From contig NZ_CABVHJ010000010.1 in assembly GCF_902497745.1 (NCBI RefSeq), forward strand, positions 18,803-72,851: a stretch of 54,049 nucleotides of DNA, in the 5' to 3' direction. The DNA is from Pseudomonas fluorescens. GTDB lineage: Bacteria; Pseudomonadota; Gammaproteobacteria; Pseudomonadales; Pseudomonadaceae. A program made the position numbers and the translations under genes. The notes beneath the pieces are model-generated. The model made no database searches. It was not told the DNA's origin and saw nothing but the letters and a program-made list of their open reading frames with translations. Each line of letters opens with the position of its first letter. The stretch's first letter is position 1. Positions 44,683 to 52,855 of the stretch are shown here, piece by piece.

Positions 44683-44771
44683 TGTGGGAGCGAGCTTGCT
44701 CGCGAAAGCGGCGTGTCATTCACCCTTTATGTGTCTGACACACTGCATTCGCGAGCAAGCTCGCTCCCACA
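44683..44771. repeat. REPIN between sixA and the acyl-CoA ligase
   Basis: Facing REP arms, TTG/AAG variant in both, 12 nt after the sixA stop. Confidence 0.9.
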
Positions 44772-44814
44772 TTGGTTTCTGCAAACGGCAATGAAATTAT
44801 TTGTTTGAATTTTC

Positions 44815-44836
44815 CAACCAAGCACTTGCTTGGTTG
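44815..44836. promoter_or_regulatory. Perfect 22-bp palindrome, probable operator
   Basis: CAACCAAGCA-CT-TGCTTGGTTG: ten-base arms match perfectly. It lies 41 nt upstream of the acyl-CoA ligase ATG. The size and symmetry fit a TetR-family operator, and such regulators commonly control fatty-acid genes. No candidate regulator is adjacent in the window. Confidence 0.65.
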
Positions 44837-44876
44837 ACTACGCTTGCTCCAGACCCAAAAAACAGGAGCGAGTCGC

Positions 44877-46532
44877 ATGTCTGCCGCCTTCCGTTTGCCG
44901 CTGGACGTGTTCTACGAACGTGAAGCCCGGCACCCGCGCCAGCGCTTCCTCGTGCAGCCCACCGGCGGCGGCCAGGTCGAGACGCTGAGCTGGGCCGACG
45001 TCGGCCATCAGGCCCGCTGCGCTGCGCATTGGTTGCGTGCGAGGGAGTTACCGCAAGGCAGCCACATCGCCCTGATCTCGAAGAACTGCGCGCACTGGAT
45101 CATCGCCGACCTGGCGATCTGGATGGCCGGGCACGTCTCCGTTCCGCTGTATCCCAACCTCACCGCCGACTCCGTCGCGCAAGTGCTCAACCACTCGGAA
45201 AGCGTTCTGGCCTTTATCGGCAAACTCGACGATTGGCCGGGCATGGCCAAAGGCGTGCCGACCGATTTGCCGACCATCAGCCTGCCGCTGCATCCGCCCG
45301 GGGATTTCGATTTCAGTTGGGCAGACTTGCAGCGCAGCTCACCGATTCAGGACGATCCGCGCCCGGCGGGCGAGCAACTGGCGACGATCATCTACACCTC
45401 CGGCACCACCGGCCTGCCCAAAGGCGTGATGCACAGTTTTGCCAATCTCGGTTTTGCCACGACCCGTGGCACGCAACTGTTTGGGCTCAACGAGAACGAC
45501 CGGCTGCTGTCGTACCTGCCGCTGTGCCACGTTGCCGAGCGAATGTTCGTTGAACTGGCCTCGATCTATACCGGGCAGACAGTTTTTTTTGCCGAGAGCC
45601 TCGACACCTTCATAACCGATCTGCAGCGAGCGCGGCCGACCGCGATGTTCGGCGTGCCGCGCATCTGGACCAAATTCCAGATGGGCGTGTACAGCAAGAT
45701 CCCGGCCAAGCGCCTCGACTTCCTCCTCGGCCTGCCATTCATCGGCAAGCGGGTCGGGCACAAAGTGCTGGCGGGGTTGGGGCTGGATGCCTTGCGTGTG
45801 GCGTTGTCCGGTGCCGCGCCAGTGCCACAGACCTTGCTTGCCTGGTATCAGAAACTGGGCCTCGATGTATTGGAGGTCTATGGCATGACCGAGGGCTGCG
45901 GTTATTCGCACATCTGCCTGCCGGGGCAATACAAGCAGGGCTGGATCGGCAAGCCGTGTCCGGATGTCGAGGTGCGCATCGATGAATCGGGCGAGGTGCA
46001 GGTACGCAGTCAGGCGAACATGCTCGGCTATTTCAAGGAGCCGCTGAAAACCGCAGAAACGCTTACCGAGGATGGCTTCCTGCGCACCGGTGACAAGGGC
46101 GAGCAGGATGCCGAAGGGCGCCTGCGTCTGACCGGCCGGCTCAAGGAAATCTTCAAGACCAGCAAGGGCAAATACGTCGCCCCGGCACCGATTGAAAACC
46201 GTTTGGCCGTGCATTCGCGGATCGAACAGGTGTGCGTGGTCGGTGACGGTTTGAGTGCCCCGTTGGGTTTGTGCGTGCTGTCGACGGTCAATCAGGAGGA
46301 GGGCCGGGCGAGCCTGCATTCGAGCCTGGAAAAACTCCTCGAAGAGGTCAACGCCGTGCTCGACAAGCATGAGCGCCTGCGCCGGCTGGTGGTGGTCAAG
46401 GACAGTTGGGCGGTGGAAAACGGCTTTCTCACGCCGACCTTGAAGATCAAGCGCAATGTCATCGAAGACACCTATGGCGCCCGTTTTGAAGAATGGAGCG
46501 AGCGCAGCGAGGCGGTGCTGTGGCAGGATTGA
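44877..46532 (+). CDS. AMP-binding long-chain acyl-CoA synthetase-like protein
   Basis: 551-residue member of the adenylate-forming superfamily. The ATP loop is 'IIYTSGTTGLPKGVM' near residue 175, the A5 motif 'VYGMTEGCGYSH', A7 'GDKGEQDAEGRLRLTGR' and A8 'KEIFKTSKGKYVAP'; the C-terminal 'TPTLKIKRN' carries the adenylation lysine. The 'SHICLP' and 'LPLCHVAERMFVEL' stretches are typical of FadD15-like long-chain ligases. AGGAG is 8 nt upstream of ATG 44877. It pairs with the downstream thioesterase as in PAO1 PA1617-PA1618. The substrate is not predictable. Confidence 0.93.
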   Translation: MSAAFRLPLDVFYEREARHPRQRFLVQPTGGGQVETLSWADVGHQARCAAHWLRARELPQGSHIALISKNCAHWIIADLAIWMAGHVSVPLYPNLTADSVAQVLNHSESVLAFIGKLDDWPGMAKGVPTDLPTISLPLHPPGDFDFSWADLQRSSPIQDDPRPAGEQLATIIYTSGTTGLPKGVMHSFANLGFATTRGTQLFGLNENDRLLSYLPLCHVAERMFVELASIYTGQTVFFAESLDTFITDLQRARPTAMFGVPRIWTKFQMGVYSKIPAKRLDFLLGLPFIGKRVGHKVLAGLGLDALRVALSGAAPVPQTLLAWYQKLGLDVLEVYGMTEGCGYSHICLPGQYKQGWIGKPCPDVEVRIDESGEVQVRSQANMLGYFKEPLKTAETLTEDGFLRTGDKGEQDAEGRLRLTGRLKEIFKTSKGKYVAPAPIENRLAVHSRIEQVCVVGDGLSAPLGLCVLSTVNQEEGRASLHSSLEKLLEEVNAVLDKHERLRRLVVVKDSWAVENGFLTPTLKIKRNVIEDTYGARFEEWSERSEAVLWQD

Positions 46533-46563
46533 GCGACGACTAAAACAACAAAGGAAGTCTGCG

Positions 46564-47007
46564 ATGAGCTTGTGGCGTACCACTCCCGACATCGAGCAGT
46601 TGAATGCGATCCAGAAAAACACCATCGGCGAAGTACTCGACATCCGCTTCGAAGCGTTCGACGAAGAATCGCTGACCGCGAGCATGGTCATCGACCATCG
46701 CACCCACCAGCCCTACGGTTTGCTGCATGGCGGCGCATCGGTAGTGCTGGCGGAAACCGTCGGTTCGATGGCCAGTTATCTGTGCATCGATGCCAGCAAG
46801 TTTTATTGCGTCGGCCTTGAGATCAATGCCAACCATTTGCGCGGCTTGCGCACTGGCCGGGTGACGGCGGTGGCCAAGCCGATTCACATTGGTCGCACCA
46901 CCCATGTGTGGGATATCCGTTTGACCAGTGATGAAGGCAAGGCCAGCTGCGTGTCGCGGCTGACGATGGCGGTGGTGCCGCTGGGGCAGACGCCACCTTC
47001 GCAATGA
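46564..47007 (+). CDS. Hotdog-fold acyl-CoA thioesterase
   Basis: 147-residue PaaI/YdiI-type thioesterase. The signature is 'YGLLHGGASVVLAETVGSMAS', in which the glutamate is the general base. It follows the acyl-CoA ligase by 31 nt and probably shares its operon, so the two may act on the same acyl chain in opposite directions. AGGAAG lies upstream of ATG 46564. It converges with the RHS gene, the stops being only 13 nt apart. Confidence 0.92.
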   Translation: MSLWRTTPDIEQLNAIQKNTIGEVLDIRFEAFDEESLTASMVIDHRTHQPYGLLHGGASVVLAETVGSMASYLCIDASKFYCVGLEINANHLRGLRTGRVTAVAKPIHIGRTTHVWDIRLTSDEGKASCVSRLTMAVVPLGQTPPSQ

Positions 47008-47020
47008 ATCAGGTGCTATT

Positions 47021-49987
47021 TCACCGCCCCAGTACTCTCATGGGCAGATCAATCTCGCTGCGCATCTCGGGATGATAGCTGTCAGGTGTTGAACTCCTCC
47101 AGAGGCTGTTCTCGGCTGTGAACTGGTCGAGGGTGAAGTCTGCGTCATCGGCCCTGTACAGCTCGAAGGCGCCGCGCTGCACGTGTTGACCCAAGTAAGT
47201 CCGGGCCTCGGTGTGCGCACTGAAACTGGCGACGACACCTGTCCGTACGGGATCGTCGATAGCATTTGTCAACGGCGCGGCGAGTAATGTCAGCGAGGCG
47301 GTCGCCATTGCTCCGGCGGTGCGTGTCGTTGCGCCGAATAGCAATTCCACCCCGTTCGGCATCGACAGCTGATGTTGTTCCGGGACACGGTATGCACCAC
47401 CTCGCAATGAATGGATCGCCGTGATGGACATACCGTTCAGGCCCTCTACGACTGCGCTGGCAGCGACTCCGGCGCCGGCTGCCATCTCTGCTCTGCCGGC
47501 GCCGCCCGCGAAAAGCAGCGCCGCATAAGGCACAGCTCGAAACACCGCTGTGGTGCCTGACGGGGCAAGTGTGACACTGGCGCCGATGTTGGCGAGCGTA
47601 CGTTGGCCGGCTTCTCTCGTCAGGTTCCCCGGCATGCTCGCAAGAATACCGATGGCGGTGAGGTTCAACGCTTCCCGGTCGGCCAGATACGCATACAGCG
47701 GCGCCGCCGCTCCTGCTGCGGCGCCCGCAAGGCCAAAGACACCCGCCACGAGGGTCTGTACCGTGCGGCTCTGAGTGCGACTGTTGGCAATCCGGCTGCC
47801 TGCCCCGACGCCCATGGCGCCGCCGACGAGCGCGCCAGCCAAGGTGCCAGCGATGGTCAATCCCAGGTTGGCCCCGGGGTCGGGCGCCGAGTCGGGGTTG
47901 TCTGATGCCCATTGCTGCATGCCCTGCGCGGCAAAGTATCGAACGGTGCCTCCCGCCAGGGCACTCAACCCATCACGGGCAAAGGTGGCTAACGCCGCGC
48001 CGGTTCCCTCTCTGACGGTGATCAGCCCATGAAAATCCACGTGTCCGATCGGGTTGCCGTGGACCATGGCGAACAGATTGAGCCCGTCCTGCACGCCAAG
48101 CGGGTCGGCATTGAGCCAACGCTGAAGCCACGGCGCGTAGTAACGGAAACCGTAATAATACAATCCGCTGGCATCCCGTTCCTTTCCCGAATAGCGTAGC
48201 GTTTTGTAGCTCGCCTCGACCTGACTGCGTCCTGCCCACCAGCAGGTGCCGCCGTAGGGGTAGTAGCTTTCCTGCGAGATGATCTGTGCCCGGGCATCCA
48301 GTTCCACTGTGCTGGAATTCAAGTGATCGGTGAAGTTATAACGCTGCTGATGCCGGGGCATGTCGTGCGGTGGTTCTGTTTCGAAATGCAGCACCTGTAC
48401 GGTCGCACGGCCGGCCTTGATGGTGATGACGTGAACCGTCTGTTGCGGGTCGGTGCGGATTTCCAGTCCCGGCAGGTAACGGGTTTCACTGAGTCGTTGC
48501 AATGTCCCTGTGTAAGCCCCGTGGAGTTTTCGCTGGCGCTGACCATTAGCGTCATACACGTGATAGTCGATGTCATCCGGCTCATCTTCCCGGAGCACAT
48601 GATCGACTTGCTTCAATCTGTTGCGTAGATCCCACTGCAAAGCTTGCCCGTCATGGAGAGCCACGCGGTTGCCATTGGCATCATAAGCGGCAGCGATGTC
48701 TTTTTCGCCGGGGAGCTGGCCGTCGGGTTTCTCCGGCAGGCTGCGATTGCTCGAACTGGCGACAACCGTGCGCTCGGTGTGGTTGCCACTGGCCGCACGG
48801 TGTTCCATCAGCAGCATGTTGCCGGCGGGATCATAGGTGTAGGTACGCGTGTAATTTTCCAGTTGTTGCGGATCGACCGGAGAAATGAATTCCGGCAACA
48901 GTGGCCCGCCGGGTGCATTGCGAATCTGCCGGCCACTGGCTTCGATCAAGCGCGAGAGGCTGTCGTAACGGTAGCGGCAGAGCGCTTCGGTACGCTGGTT
49001 GCGGTGATGGGTGGCCGCAGCCGCACGATCGCTGATGCAGGTGATATTGCCGACCGCGTCATATTCGTAGCTCAGATCCTGCAGGATCGGCCCGTTGGGA
49101 GCGCGAGTCAGCAGGTGCTGCAGGCGCCCGTCTTCAATACTGAACGTCACGCTGGACTCCACACCATTGCCCGCTCGCTGATGCTCCAGATGGCCGAAGG
49201 CGTTGTAGCGGATGTCGTTGACCAGTGGCTGGCTGTCGGCGTCGCTGGCCAGTTTCAGAAGGGTGGCTTTCAATTGGCCTGCCCGATCTTGCAGGAGCGT
49301 TTGCCGGTTGCCCATTGCGTCAATCCGGGCAATCAATTCACTCATGGCGTTGTAGCCGAATCGGGTAGTGGCGGGACCGGGCTCCAGAAATACCTCGCGA
49401 TCGGCTTCCAGCTCCGGCCAGTCCACGGTCCAGCGGGGTTCAGCGTTGAAAGTACGGCTCAGTTGCAGAGGTTGGCCGCTCATTGTGAAGTCAGAGAAAA
49501 GCAGGGTGCCTGCCGTATCGTCATGCCGAATCAAACGGCCGCAACGGTTATGGCCGTCCTCACCTGTGCCTTCGAAGTAAGTAAAACGTTCGGTGCAGTA
49601 CTCAGGTTCACCCTCTGATTGCTCGTACGTAGCGCTCGGACGCCGCAGGGCGTCATGGCGGGTACTGCTGTGGTTGCGCTTCTGGTCCCAGCCTTCAAGG
49701 TGAATGCCGTCTTCTGCGTTGAGGCGCAAGCGCCAGCCGGCGTCAGTGTTTTCGCTCAGGAGCACGGCGCTCGACAGACTGAATACATTCCGGTGGTTCG
49801 CAGGCATGTCCTCGAGGAAGAGTCTGGGGTCGCGATGGAGCACCGTACGACCGGCTGCATCATGAGCCTGTTGAGTAATGTAACCCTCAGGCGCCGAGAT
49901 GCTGTCGCGACGGTGGTAACTCACATGTCGCAGAACCAGCCCGCGCGGGTCGAACGCCTGGATGGCGGGTGTATGAGCGTGCGTCAT
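47021..49987 (-). CDS. RHS-repeat protein resembling Tc toxin component C (TccC)
   Basis: 988-residue RHS protein. The N-terminus ('THAHTPAIQAFDPRGLVLRHVSYHR' region and 'AHDAAGRTVLHRDPRLF') matches TccC/SpvB-type Tc components, followed by YD/RHS repeats and the RHS core end: 'YSGKERDASGLYYYGFRYYAPW', 'LNADPLGVQDGLNLF' and 'NPIGHVDFHG'. Asp residues in these last two are placed like the autoprotease aspartates of TcC proteins. The C-terminal ~300 residues are a different, Gly/Ala-rich hydrophobic domain with several membrane-like stretches. No TcA/TcB partner, VgrG or immunity gene is adjacent. ATG 49987 fits the family start but lacks a Shine-Dalgarno; ATG 50122/50125 is possible. It sits where PAO1 has other genes, suggesting an insertion. 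Confidence 0.85.
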   Translation of the reverse strand: MTHAHTPAIQAFDPRGLVLRHVSYHRRDSISAPEGYITQQAHDAAGRTVLHRDPRLFLEDMPANHRNVFSLSSAVLLSENTDAGWRLRLNAEDGIHLEGWDQKRNHSSTRHDALRRPSATYEQSEGEPEYCTERFTYFEGTGEDGHNRCGRLIRHDDTAGTLLFSDFTMSGQPLQLSRTFNAEPRWTVDWPELEADREVFLEPGPATTRFGYNAMSELIARIDAMGNRQTLLQDRAGQLKATLLKLASDADSQPLVNDIRYNAFGHLEHQRAGNGVESSVTFSIEDGRLQHLLTRAPNGPILQDLSYEYDAVGNITCISDRAAAATHHRNQRTEALCRYRYDSLSRLIEASGRQIRNAPGGPLLPEFISPVDPQQLENYTRTYTYDPAGNMLLMEHRAASGNHTERTVVASSSNRSLPEKPDGQLPGEKDIAAAYDANGNRVALHDGQALQWDLRNRLKQVDHVLREDEPDDIDYHVYDANGQRQRKLHGAYTGTLQRLSETRYLPGLEIRTDPQQTVHVITIKAGRATVQVLHFETEPPHDMPRHQQRYNFTDHLNSSTVELDARAQIISQESYYPYGGTCWWAGRSQVEASYKTLRYSGKERDASGLYYYGFRYYAPWLQRWLNADPLGVQDGLNLFAMVHGNPIGHVDFHGLITVREGTGAALATFARDGLSALAGGTVRYFAAQGMQQWASDNPDSAPDPGANLGLTIAGTLAGALVGGAMGVGAGSRIANSRTQSRTVQTLVAGVFGLAGAAAGAAAPLYAYLADREALNLTAIGILASMPGNLTREAGQRTLANIGASVTLAPSGTTAVFRAVPYAALLFAGGAGRAEMAAGAGVAASAVVEGLNGMSITAIHSLRGGAYRVPEQHQLSMPNGVELLFGATTRTAGAMATASLTLLAAPLTNAIDDPVRTGVVASFSAHTEARTYLGQHVQRGAFELYRADDADFTLDQFTAENSLWRSSTPDSYHPEMRSEIDLPMRVLGR

Positions 49988-50043
49988 GGGGCCAGCAATC
50001 GGGTCAATGAGGATGAGTTTCTTATCGGGTCGCGCGCGACAAC

Positions 50044-50071
50044 TGTCAACTGACAGAACTGACAGTTGACA
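50044..50071. promoter_or_regulatory. Dyad with tandem 9-mers upstream of the RHS gene
   Basis: TGTCAACTG (50044-50052) and CAGTTGACA (50063-50071) are perfect inverted arms; inside, AACTGACAG is directly repeated at 50048 and 50057. The density of symmetry near the promoter region of the RHS gene suggests an operator. Confidence 0.45.
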
Positions 50072-50206
50072 ACCCACACTTTCATGGCGGTGGATAAGGT
50101 ATAGCCGTGGCGCGACTGTCATCATTCCTGGCAGTTACGGTCATTGCTCCAAGGCGCGGTCTTACGGACAATCAACGCCACGTTCTCCGCTCATGGATTT
50201 GCCCGT

Positions 50207-51013
50207 ATGTCGCAACCGATCTTTTTCGCCCACGCCAACGGCTTCCCTTCGGGCACCTATGGCAAGTTGTTCGCGGCGCTGGCGCCCGAGTATCGGGTTG
50301 CGCATCTGGAGCAGCACGCGCATGACCCGCGCTTTCCGGCGGATGACAACTGGTACAACCTCGTCGACGAGTTGATCCACCATTTGCAGCAGCAGGATCA
50401 GCCCGTGTGGGGCGTTGGCCACTCGTTTGGCGGTGTGTTGCATTTGCACGCAGCGCTGCGATGTCCTGAGTTGTATCGCGGCGTGGTGATGCTTGATTCG
50501 CCCGTTTTGACCCGCACCGATCAGTGGGTAATTCGCGCGGCCAAGCGCTTTGGCTTCATCGACAGACTGACCCCGGCGGGCCGTACTCTGGGCCGGCGTG
50601 AAGAGTTCGCCGATCTCGACAGTGCGCGCAGCTATTTTGCGGGCAAGACGCTGTTTCGCGGTTTCGATCCGGAATGCTTCGACGCCTATCTGCAGCACGG
50701 TTTGCACAGGGTCGGCGACAAGCTGCGCCTGCGCTTCGATCCGGCGACCGAAATCAGCATCTATCGCGGCGTGCCGCACACCAGCCCTGGCCATACCCGG
50801 AAATTGCAGGTGCCACTGGCGGTGGTGCGCGGGCACAAGAGCCGCGTGGTCATGCGCCATCACACCCGTTTCGTTGCACGTCTGGCCCAAGGCGAGGCAC
50901 TGAGCATGCCCGGCGGACACATGTTCCCGCTTGAGCGTCCGCAGGACACCGCACGGTTGTTGAAGAATCTGTTTACTCGCTGGGAAAACCGGCAGGACAA
51001 GGATTGCGCATGA
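50207..51013 (+). CDS. Alpha/beta hydrolase (first of pair)
   Basis: 268-residue serine hydrolase with nucleophile in 'GVGHSFGGVL' (about residue 73), acid region 'VMLDSPVL' and catalytic His in 'MPGGHMFPLERP'. No signal peptide, so cytoplasmic. The substrate is unknown. Its last four bases overlap the next hydrolase start. The pair corresponds to PAO1 PA1621-PA1622 as I recall it. Start ATG 50207 has only a weak GGATTT upstream. Confidence 0.9.
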   Translation: MSQPIFFAHANGFPSGTYGKLFAALAPEYRVAHLEQHAHDPRFPADDNWYNLVDELIHHLQQQDQPVWGVGHSFGGVLHLHAALRCPELYRGVVMLDSPVLTRTDQWVIRAAKRFGFIDRLTPAGRTLGRREEFADLDSARSYFAGKTLFRGFDPECFDAYLQHGLHRVGDKLRLRFDPATEISIYRGVPHTSPGHTRKLQVPLAVVRGHKSRVVMRHHTRFVARLAQGEALSMPGGHMFPLERPQDTARLLKNLFTRWENRQDKDCA

Positions 51014-51864
51014 GCCCGACCTTCGAAGAAGTGCGCCTGAGCCTGCCGCATATCGAACTGGCGGCGCATTTGTTCGGTCCCGAGGATGGTACGCCGGTAA
51101 TCGCCCTGCACGGCTGGCTGGATAACGCCAACAGCTTTGCCCGTTTGGCGCCGAAGCTCAAAGGCCTGCGCATCATTGCTTTGGACATGGCCGGGCATGG
51201 GCACTCTGGGCATAGGCCGAACGGTGCTGGGTATGCGCTGTGGGACTACGCCCATGACGTGCTGCAAGTCGCCGAGCAACTGGGCTGGAAGCGGTTCGGC
51301 CTGCTTGGACATTCGATGGGCGCCATTGTCTCGATGGTGTTGGCGGGTTCGTTACCGGAACGCATCAGCCATTTGGCGTTGATCGACGGCGTGATTCCTC
51401 CGACGGACAAAGGCGAAAATGCGGCCGAGCGTATGGGCATGGCCCTGCAAGCACAACTGGATCTGCGCGAGAAGCGCAAACCGGTCTACAACACCCTCGA
51501 CCGTGCCATCGAGGCGCGCATGAAAGGTCTGGTGGCGGTCAGTCGTAAGGCGGCTGAATTGTTGGCTCAGCGCGGTTTGATGCCAGTGCCCGGCGGCTAC
51601 ACCTGGCGCACCGACAATCGCCTGACCTTGCCATCGCCGCTGCGTCTGACTCAGGAACAAGCAATGGCGTTCGCGCTTCGAGTCAGTTGCCCGGCGCACC
51701 TGGTGGTCGCGGCTGACGGCATGCTGGCCAAACATCCCGAGCTGCTGGAGCGTCTACCCTTTAGCCGGGAACAGTTGGCGGGCGGGCATCATTTGCACCT
51801 GAACGATGAGGCCGGGGCGGACCTTGTCGCAGACTGTTTCAATCGGTTCTTCGCCATTCCTTGA
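51010..51864 (+). CDS. Alpha/beta hydrolase (second of pair)
   Basis: 284-residue serine hydrolase: 'ALHGWLDNANSF' oxyanion region, 'LDMAGHGHSGHRP', nucleophile in 'LLGHSMGAIVS' (about residue 100) and His in 'AGGHHLHLND'. Similar to MhpC/epoxide-hydrolase-like esterases; substrate unknown. Its ATG overlaps the preceding stop (ATGA), so both hydrolases are made together. Confidence 0.9.
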   Translation: MSPTFEEVRLSLPHIELAAHLFGPEDGTPVIALHGWLDNANSFARLAPKLKGLRIIALDMAGHGHSGHRPNGAGYALWDYAHDVLQVAEQLGWKRFGLLGHSMGAIVSMVLAGSLPERISHLALIDGVIPPTDKGENAAERMGMALQAQLDLREKRKPVYNTLDRAIEARMKGLVAVSRKAAELLAQRGLMPVPGGYTWRTDNRLTLPSPLRLTQEQAMAFALRVSCPAHLVVAADGMLAKHPELLERLPFSREQLAGGHHLHLNDEAGADLVADCFNRFFAIP

Positions 51865-51917
51865 CTTGCTGCGGGCAACTGTCGAGGCTGGTCGGGTTGA
51901 AATGGGAGACAACCACG

Positions 51918-51971
51918 ATGGATTTTTACACCGCTGCGACCTCGAATTACCCAGCATTGCCGATCCGATGA
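51918..51971 (+). CDS. Possible 17-residue leader peptide
   Basis: ATG 51918 opens a 17-codon frame (MDFYTAATSNYPALPIR). GGGAG lies 9 nt upstream, while the following gene has no Shine-Dalgarno of its own. The stop overlaps the DUF4892 start as ATGA, which would allow reinitiation. The evidence is only arrangement; conservation is untested. Confidence 0.35.
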   Translation: MDFYTAATSNYPALPIR

Positions 51972-52786
51972 GCCTGACTATGCGGTCACTCAGTCTGTTG
52001 GCACTGTGCTGTTTCAGTACCGTTTCATTCGCCGCCGATGTGCCGGGCAGTCAGGATCTGCAGATCGTGCCGCGTCTGGCCGATGCACAGATCGTCGACT
52101 ATCGCCCTCCGGTTGAACTGGAGCGGATCTATCCGCTGGGCTCGATCCGCAAGATCAGCGGGCAACTGCGCTTCGACGGCCAGGTCACCGCCCGTGGCCA
52201 TACCACTTCGGTGACCTACGAATTGCCTCCCGAACACTCCGCCACCGAAGCCTTTACCGCTGCTCGCGAAGCCCTGCAAAAACAGGACGCCGAATTGCTG
52301 TTCTGGTGTCAGGCCCGTGATTGCGGCGAAAGCAGCCTGTGGGCCAACGAGGTGTTCGGTAACTCCAAACTGTATGGTGCCGACGAACAGCAGGCCTACT
52401 TGCTGTTGAGGCTGGCCGCGCCACGGGATAACACGCTGGTGGCGCTCTACAGCATCACCCGTGGCAATCGCAAAGCCTATCTGCATGTCGAACAGTTCGA
52501 GGCGATTGCACCGCTGGGTGAACTGCTGCCGACCTCGGCGACCCTGTTGCGCCAGCTTAAAAGCACCGGTGAACTGGATTTCCCTGATCGGGTGAATGAG
52601 CCTGATGACACCTGGCTCCGGCTGATTTCCCGTGGTCTTAACCTCGACACGACGTTGCGGGTGACGGTGTCCGGGCCCAAGGCCGAAGCCTGGCGCCAGG
52701 CGCTGATCAATCAGGGCGTGCGGGCGGCACGCATGGAAACCGGCAGTGTCGAAGGCTCTGGCCTGCGCATCGATCTGTTGCGTTAA
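51968..52786 (+). CDS. DUF4892 exported protein
   Basis: 272-residue protein with a signal peptide ('MSLTMRSLSLLALCCFSTVSFA'; cleavage near residue 22). The mature part contains 'YRPPVELERIYPLGSIRKISG', an N-terminal domain around 'LFWCQARDCGESSLWANEVF' with a probable disulfide pair, and a C-terminal region 'LRVTVSGPKAEAWRQALINQGV' resembling the end of OmpA-like domains. Function unknown. ATG 51968 is used (51980 possible); neither has a Shine-Dalgarno, and coupling to the short frame at 51918 may replace it. Confidence 0.82.
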   Translation: MSLTMRSLSLLALCCFSTVSFAADVPGSQDLQIVPRLADAQIVDYRPPVELERIYPLGSIRKISGQLRFDGQVTARGHTTSVTYELPPEHSATEAFTAAREALQKQDAELLFWCQARDCGESSLWANEVFGNSKLYGADEQQAYLLLRLAAPRDNTLVALYSITRGNRKAYLHVEQFEAIAPLGELLPTSATLLRQLKSTGELDFPDRVNEPDDTWLRLISRGLNLDTTLRVTVSGPKAEAWRQALINQGVRAARMETGSVEGSGLRIDLLR

Positions 52787-52855
52787 GCTGTTGCGGGCGA
52801 GCACGAACCGCGTGTTCGCCTACTCTTTGCCTGACTGACTTTTTCGAGACCTTAC

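Noticed and set aside
47008..47020. Immunity gene next to the RHS toxin
   Set aside because: Only 13 nt separate the RHS stop from the convergent thioesterase gene, leaving no room for one downstream.
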